The translations under genes were made by a program, and so were the position numbers. A DNA stretch of 25,032 nt. Source: a virus. Shown in pieces: positions 21,817-25,032 of this stretch. How positions within the stretch are numbered: position 1 is the first letter of the stretch; the number at the start of each line of letters is the position of its first letter. The stretch covers positions 1-25,032 of IMG/VR virus record IMGVR_UViG_3300042731_007477, one strand, 5' to 3'. A model generated the notes under the pieces. That model saw nothing but the letters and a program-made list of their open reading frames with translations. It made no database searches and had not been told where the DNA came from.

Positions 21817-22190
21817 ACACCAACGGTGATCTTGAGGGTACTTGAACCCTCAACTTTCACATGGTGAACACGCTTCCCCCCGACCACATTCAACTGAGTA
21901 AATCCTGTGTACTCTAAGAGGCTTACAATAGGGTTTATCTGAATGTGGTCTTGCATTATATATGTTCCATAGATACGGATTTGTAGGACATTACCCTCAT
22001 ATAGTGTCTCCACATCTATGTCTGTGGGGGGTTGTATGATTACCCTAATCGTTAAGATGTCTTTGGTACGCTCTACATGGGCTGACTCTACCTTTGAGTA
22101 GTCAGCGTCAATGCACCCGATCTGAGCGTGAGAGATTAGAGGTGTTAAGAGTAGGCTAAGTAAGATTACATTCTTTTTTATATCTAGCAT
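21813..22190 (-). CDS. Secreted protein of unknown function
   Basis: 125 residues. A signal peptide (KKNVILLSLLLTPLISHA, cleavage before QIGC) precedes a beta-rich mature domain of about 100 residues (ILTIRVIIQPPTDIDV, VLQIRIYGTYI, VKVEGSSTLKITVGV). The beta pattern suggests a small periplasmic or outer-membrane-associated fold. I do not know the family. The start lies inside the 3' end of the Myb-like gene (35 nt overlap) with AAGGAAA before it, so the two are co-transcribed. Confidence 0.75.
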   Translation of the reverse strand: MLDIKKNVILLSLLLTPLISHAQIGCIDADYSKVESAHVERTKDILTIRVIIQPPTDIDVETLYEGNVLQIRIYGTYIMQDHIQINPIVSLLEYTGFTQLNVVGGKRVHHVKVEGSSTLKITVGV

Positions 22191-22761
22191 ATCGTTTCCT
22201 TACAGAACTCTCTGTTCGATTTAGTTTCTTGGCAATCCTCTTATATGACATACCATTTAGTCTGCCCTCATGTAGTAGCTTTAAATCTTTAGTTGTCCAA
22301 TCTCTCCTCTGGTCAAGATTAAGCCCAATCTCACTCGCTTTCTTCCGACAAGCGTCCTCGGTTCTACCTACCTTTTCGGCTATCTCTGTCCAGTCGCATA
22401 GGTGAAGGGATTTCTCAAGTCTTTCCATCTCTCCCTCTGTCCATAACCGATACTTTTTTGTTCTTAGGCTCACCCCCATTCGATTGGCTTTGAGTTTCAC
22501 TCTGTTGACAGGCATCTTTAACAGGCGAGCTATAGATTTTGTGCTTTGATTTCCGGCCTTCGTCTTTAAGAGCTTTTCCATCTCCTTTGTCCACACTCGG
22601 TTAGGGTATATGTTCTTCTTCTTGATGCCTAGCGTTTGAAGTCTGGACTTAACGCTCCCCACAGACCTATTAAGTCTCTCGGCTAACTGTTCACAAGACT
22701 CTTGATCGCACCACACCCTAAGTATCGTATCTTCCACATGATCCCATCGCTTATATCCCAT
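22156..22761 (-). CDS. DNA-binding protein with four Myb/SANT-like repeats
   Basis: 201 residues made of four tandem helix-turn-helix units of about 50 residues, each led by a Trp (W6, W57, W107, W155) and ending in a recognition-like helix: RSVGSVKSRLQTLGI, MPVNRVKLKANRMGV, RTEDACRKKASEIGL, RTESSVRKRYARYK. This W-x-x-E-x-x-L...I-A-x-x-L-x-R-[ST]-x-x-[AS]-[VC] pattern is Myb/SANT or homeodomain-like. Four units can read a long site. It is probably a transcription regulator. A perfect 9-bp inverted repeat lies 15-42 bp upstream of its start and could be its own operator. Confidence 0.85.
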   Translation of the reverse strand: MGYKRWDHVEDTILRVWCDQESCEQLAERLNRSVGSVKSRLQTLGIKKKNIYPNRVWTKEMEKLLKTKAGNQSTKSIARLLKMPVNRVKLKANRMGVSLRTKKYRLWTEGEMERLEKSLHLCDWTEIAEKVGRTEDACRKKASEIGLNLDQRRDWTTKDLKLLHEGRLNGMSYKRIAKKLNRTESSVRKRYARYKKECNLT

Positions 22762-22775
22762 GTTTATAACTCCTA

Positions 22776-22803
22776 ATCATATAAGACCTGTAGATTATAT
22801 GAT
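22776..22803. promoter_or_regulatory. Inverted repeat operator candidate between divergent genes
   Basis: ATCATATAA and TTATATGAT are perfect 9-bp arms separated by 10 nt, in the 57-bp gap between the Myb-like gene (minus) and the SLOG gene (plus). The minus strand contains TATAAT within it. The symmetry and position suit a shared operator-promoter. Confidence 0.5.
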
Positions 22804-22818
22804 ACAGGGGGAGTAAAT

Positions 22819-23349
22819 ATGCACTACGCTGGAATAGGTAGTAGGAAAACACCACAAGCCTGTCTTGACTTTATGACTAAGGTAGGTCGGGTCTGTACTA
22901 AGAAAGACTTGACCCTACGCTCTGGTGGAGCTGTCGGGGCTGACCAAGCCTTTGAGCGAGGGTGCGATCTTGAAGGTGGTCAGAAAGAAATCTTTACACC
23001 CAAGAGTCAATACATTGTTGAGCATGAGTGGGCTGTCGAGAAAGCTAAGGCTGTGTGTTGGGAATACCCTTTACACAAGATGAAGCCTTACACACGCTCA
23101 CTCATCATACGCAATATGTATCAGATCTTTGGGGATGATCCCGAAAACCTCAAGCCAGTTAAGTTTGTGGTTTTCTATTGTGAGGGCGACCCTCTTATGC
23201 AAGGTAAGTTGTCGGGGGGTACGAGGTACGCAGTAAGGGCGGCCCATAACTACAACATCCCTCATTACAACCTACGCACCCATCAAGTACACTTTGCGAA
23301 TGTGCTTAAAGCGTTCCCCGATGTTTGGTATGACCCCAACCCTTTTTAG
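22819..23349 (+). CDS. SLOG/DprA-like Rossmann-fold protein
   Basis: 176 residues. GIGSRKTP (5-12) and LRSGGAVGADQAFERG (33-48) are the nucleotide-binding signatures of the SLOG superfamily (relatives include DprA, YpsA/YspA and LOG proteins). Later KFVVFYCEGDPLMQG and SGGTRYAVRAAHNYNIPHYN complete the Rossmann core. Members bind nucleotides or single-stranded DNA, or act as nucleotide-sugar hydrolases. Phage copies are common but uncharacterised. It lacks the extra domains of DprA, so a recombination role is not assured. The ribosome binding site is GGGGAG. It is divergent from the Myb-like regulator. Confidence 0.85.
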   Translation: MHYAGIGSRKTPQACLDFMTKVGRVCTKKDLTLRSGGAVGADQAFERGCDLEGGQKEIFTPKSQYIVEHEWAVEKAKAVCWEYPLHKMKPYTRSLIIRNMYQIFGDDPENLKPVKFVVFYCEGDPLMQGKLSGGTRYAVRAAHNYNIPHYNLRTHQVHFANVLKAFPDVWYDPNPF

Positions 23350-23915
23350 AGTTTTACAACCCTTCTGGTATCTACATTCACTTCGTAGGTTTCAGTCCAA
23401 GAACCACCCTCGGCAGACCACCATTTCACCTCAAAAGTGATTGTGTTTCCATCAATGTCGATGTATCTTTTCTCGTCAGAAAAGCCCATTTCTCCGTCCC
23501 ACCACTCATTCATTTCTGCAAGGTCGCTTAGGTATTCTCTTAGCACACCCTTTCCAATCTGGATCAGTTCATTACGAGCTTCGTTAGGGTTCGGTTGGCT
23601 CTTGAGAAGCCTACGAACCTCGTCCTCAAACTTAACACCAGAGGGTAGACTTGGTACAGCGTGTTTGTAGTCACGATACCTACGATATATGATCTGACGG
23701 AGAGTACGAGCTTGCTTCTCGCTTAAAGCTGTTGCAGGCTCGATACCTCTGCGTCTATTAAGCAATCCACCCATCTTGTCGATGAACTCACGCTCAAACT
23801 TATTGAGCGTTTCGCAGTTATCGAGGATGATGCGAAGCAGGTGGCTGATCTTGCCTTGACGATCTGATGCCTTCTCGTTCCGAGGGGGCCATAGTGTTGC
23901 TGTTCTCATATTCAT
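23346..23915 (-). CDS. Phage protein of unknown function with candidate late promoter
   Basis: 189 residues. Residues about 20-85 are helical and basic (SHLLRIILDNCETLNKFE, ALSEKQARTLRQIIYRRYRD). Residues about 90-145 are a charged helical region, and the C-terminal 45 residues form a small beta domain (RYIDIDGNTITFEVKWW, TYEVNVDTRR). No family is recognised. AAGGAG lies 3 nt before the first ATG and 9 nt before ATG 23909, so the shorter start may be the real one. The recurrent promoter motif lies 40 bp upstream, placing it with the tagged and virion-like genes. Confidence 0.75.
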   Translation of the reverse strand: MNMRTATLWPPRNEKASDRQGKISHLLRIILDNCETLNKFEREFIDKMGGLLNRRRGIEPATALSEKQARTLRQIIYRRYRDYKHAVPSLPSGVKFEDEVRRLLKSQPNPNEARNELIQIGKGVLREYLSDLAEMNEWWDGEMGFSDEKRYIDIDGNTITFEVKWWSAEGGSWTETYEVNVDTRRVVKL

Positions 23916-23955
23916 TCTCCTTACATGATGTAATAAATAAGGGGTTACACTAGGT

Positions 23956-23971
23956 AGCCTATAAATAAGCT
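23956..23971 (-). promoter_or_regulatory. Candidate phage promoter motif
   Basis: On the minus strand it reads AGCTTATTTATAGGCT, 40 bp upstream of 23915. It is one of the best copies of the recurrent motif and lies in the 64-bp gap after the lipoprotein gene. Confidence 0.55.
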
Positions 23972-23979
23972 ACAAACCT

Positions 23980-24213
23980 CTATCTGATGTTTTCTACAAG
24001 CACATCACAAGACATCTCTAGTATCTTATCTGCGTATGATTGAGAGCAACTAACGAAAGGTGCTATTCGTACCCCTTTTCGCTCGTATGCACATTCGTTC
24101 AAATAACGATGGGCTAGATCGCATGAGTCTTTCCTTATGCGTTCTAACTTTTCCTCTTTCGTTTCAAACTTACAACCACTAAACAGGATGGTAATAATAA
24201 TCAACGCTCTCAT
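23980..24213 (-). CDS. Small lipoprotein with four further cysteines
   Basis: 77 residues. MRALIIITILFSGC is a lipoprotein signal with a plausible lipobox (FSGC, Cys14 acylated). The 63-residue mature part holds C31, C41, C56 and C69, enough for two disulfides in the periplasm, and is charged. The GGAG ribosome binding site is well spaced. Small phage lipoproteins of this size are either outer-membrane spanins or superinfection-exclusion proteins that block a receptor (for example T5 Llp). The cysteines and lack of proline-rich sequence favour the latter slightly. Both are inference. It is divergent from pyrF-pyrE by 23 bp. Confidence 0.75.
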   Translation of the reverse strand: MRALIIITILFSGCKFETKEEKLERIRKDSCDLAHRYLNECAYERKGVRIAPFVSCSQSYADKILEMSCDVLVENIR

Positions 24214-24236
24214 GTTAAACTCCGATAGGGATTACA

Positions 24237-25032
24237 ATGTTTTTTAAAAATTTGAAGTCATTAGCTAGGTCAAAGAAATCTAGCCTCTGTGTTGGTCTTG
24301 ATGACCCGAATGAAAGTCAAAGGGTAGAGCGAGTTTGCTCGATCATAGATCAGACTGAATCCTATGTGGTCTGCTACAAGTTAAATCCAGCTTTCTATCA
24401 TGGTAATGCAGAGCATATAAAAGCTATTACAGATTACATGAATGAGAGAGGTCTACTCTGGATATATGATGGCAAGCTCGGAGATGTGCCACACACCAAT
24501 GTAGAGTATGCCAAGTATGTCTATGATGTCTTAGGTGCGAGTGCCATGACAGCCCACCCTTATTGTGGCTATGACTCCCTCACTCACCTCATGCGTAAAG
24601 ATAAAGGTCTTTTCGTATTGGCTCGGACAACAAACCCCTATGCGTATAAGATACAGTCCCAAGTCCAAGACCACCTTTATGAGTGGTGTAATCGCTCTAA
24701 AGAGATGGGTCTTGTTGTAGCTGGTAATAAAGAGGCGTTCTTACATGATATGAGGAAGAACCTTCCGAACACTTGGTTTTTATCACCAGGTATTGGGGCA
24801 CAAGGTGGGGGGATTAGATATGCTGTTCCAAACACTCTGTACTCAATGAGTCGGACAATCCTAAACGCATCAGATCCAGCCGAAGTAGCGAAGGAATATG
24901 GTAGACAGTCTTACTTTGATTTAGAGATTGAGCTTGAACACCATGAACTTATCAAGAGGGGCGAGTTCACATTAGCGAGTGGTCAGAAATCTAACCTCTA
25001 CATTGACCTCAAGGGAGTGAGTGGAATACCCG
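24237..25032 (+). CDS. pyrF/pyrE: PyrF-PyrE fusion (OMP decarboxylase / orotate phosphoribosyltransferase), 3' truncated by window
   Basis: 265 codons are visible and the frame is open at the window end. Residues about 10-230 are OMP decarboxylase: LCVGLDDP (17-24), the catalytic DGKLGD (78-83, D-x-K-x-x-D), AHPYCGYDS (106-114), LARTTNP (128-134) and SPGIGAQGG (183-191). From about 232 a PyrE N-terminus follows: ELIKRGEFTLASGQKS then NLYIDLKGV, the start of orotate phosphoribosyltransferase. One chain would turn orotate into UMP via OMP. The order PyrF-PyrE is opposite to animal UMP synthase. The start ATG 24237 has AGGG before it. With pyrD it gives the last three steps of UMP synthesis. Confidence 0.93.
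   Translation, partial: MFFKNLKSLARSKKSSLCVGLDDPNESQRVERVCSIIDQTESYVVCYKLNPAFYHGNAEHIKAITDYMNERGLLWIYDGKLGDVPHTNVEYAKYVYDVLGASAMTAHPYCGYDSLTHLMRKDKGLFVLARTTNPYAYKIQSQVQDHLYEWCNRSKEMGLVVAGNKEAFLHDMRKNLPNTWFLSPGIGAQGGGIRYAVPNTLYSMSRTILNASDPAEVAKEYGRQSYFDLEIELEHHELIKRGEFTLASGQKSNLYIDLKGVSGIP

Overview
The window looks like part of a large tailed double-stranded DNA bacteriophage genome. The evidence is a fractured virion-type gene carrying a split intein, two Vsr-like homing endonucleases, a DUF3310 protein, ThyX, a stand-alone type IIG-like restriction-methylation enzyme, many small genes of unknown function, and very tight packing (TAATG/ATGA overlaps, convergent genes sharing stop-codon bases). 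Several products carry signal peptides, one has a lipobox, and one is a probable inner-membrane PAS protein, so a Gram-negative host is likely. I see no integrase, rRNA, tRNA or CRISPR array.

Layout. 1-1.8 kb: an acidic protein of unknown function and two small minus-strand genes. 1.8-3.0 kb: purB (adenylosuccinate lyase). 3.0-12.8 kb: a long minus-strand block. In transcription order it holds a three-gene split-intein unit (N-extein+IntN / homing endonuclease / IntC+C-extein), a second Vsr-like endonuclease with about 11 repeats of 22-23 residues, an operon of small secreted or membrane proteins, a pentapeptide-repeat protein, the restriction-methylation enzyme, and a PAS protein with a two-helix membrane tail. 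12.9-16.7 kb: a plus-strand block with a proline-rich membrane protein, a CapA-CHAP fusion, a second CapA-like enzyme, DUF3310, a winged-helix protein and a small membrane protein. 16.7-25 kb: short transcription units on alternating strands, including thyX, pyrD, zinc-ribbon proteins, two paralogues sharing an N-terminal tag, a four-repeat Myb-like protein, a SLOG-fold protein, a small lipoprotein, and a pyrF-pyrE fusion cut by the window end.

How the parts fit. PyrD, PyrF-PyrE and ThyX cover dihydroorotate to orotate to OMP to UMP, and dUMP to dTMP. PurB adds a purine step. Together they suggest unusually strong control of host nucleotide supply. A motif close to AGTTTNTTTATAG recurs about 25-50 bp upstream of at least six genes on both strands and is a candidate phage promoter. 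It precedes the split virion gene and all three proteins that share the 'SASE-tag' helix, so those tagged proteins may belong to the late or virion set.

The strongest discovery candidate is the fractured gene at 10352-12776. A virion-like protein appears to be made as two polypeptides joined by a natural split intein with a very short N-part (35 residues), Ser at position 1 and Ser at +1, with a Vsr-like homing endonuclease gene lying between the halves.
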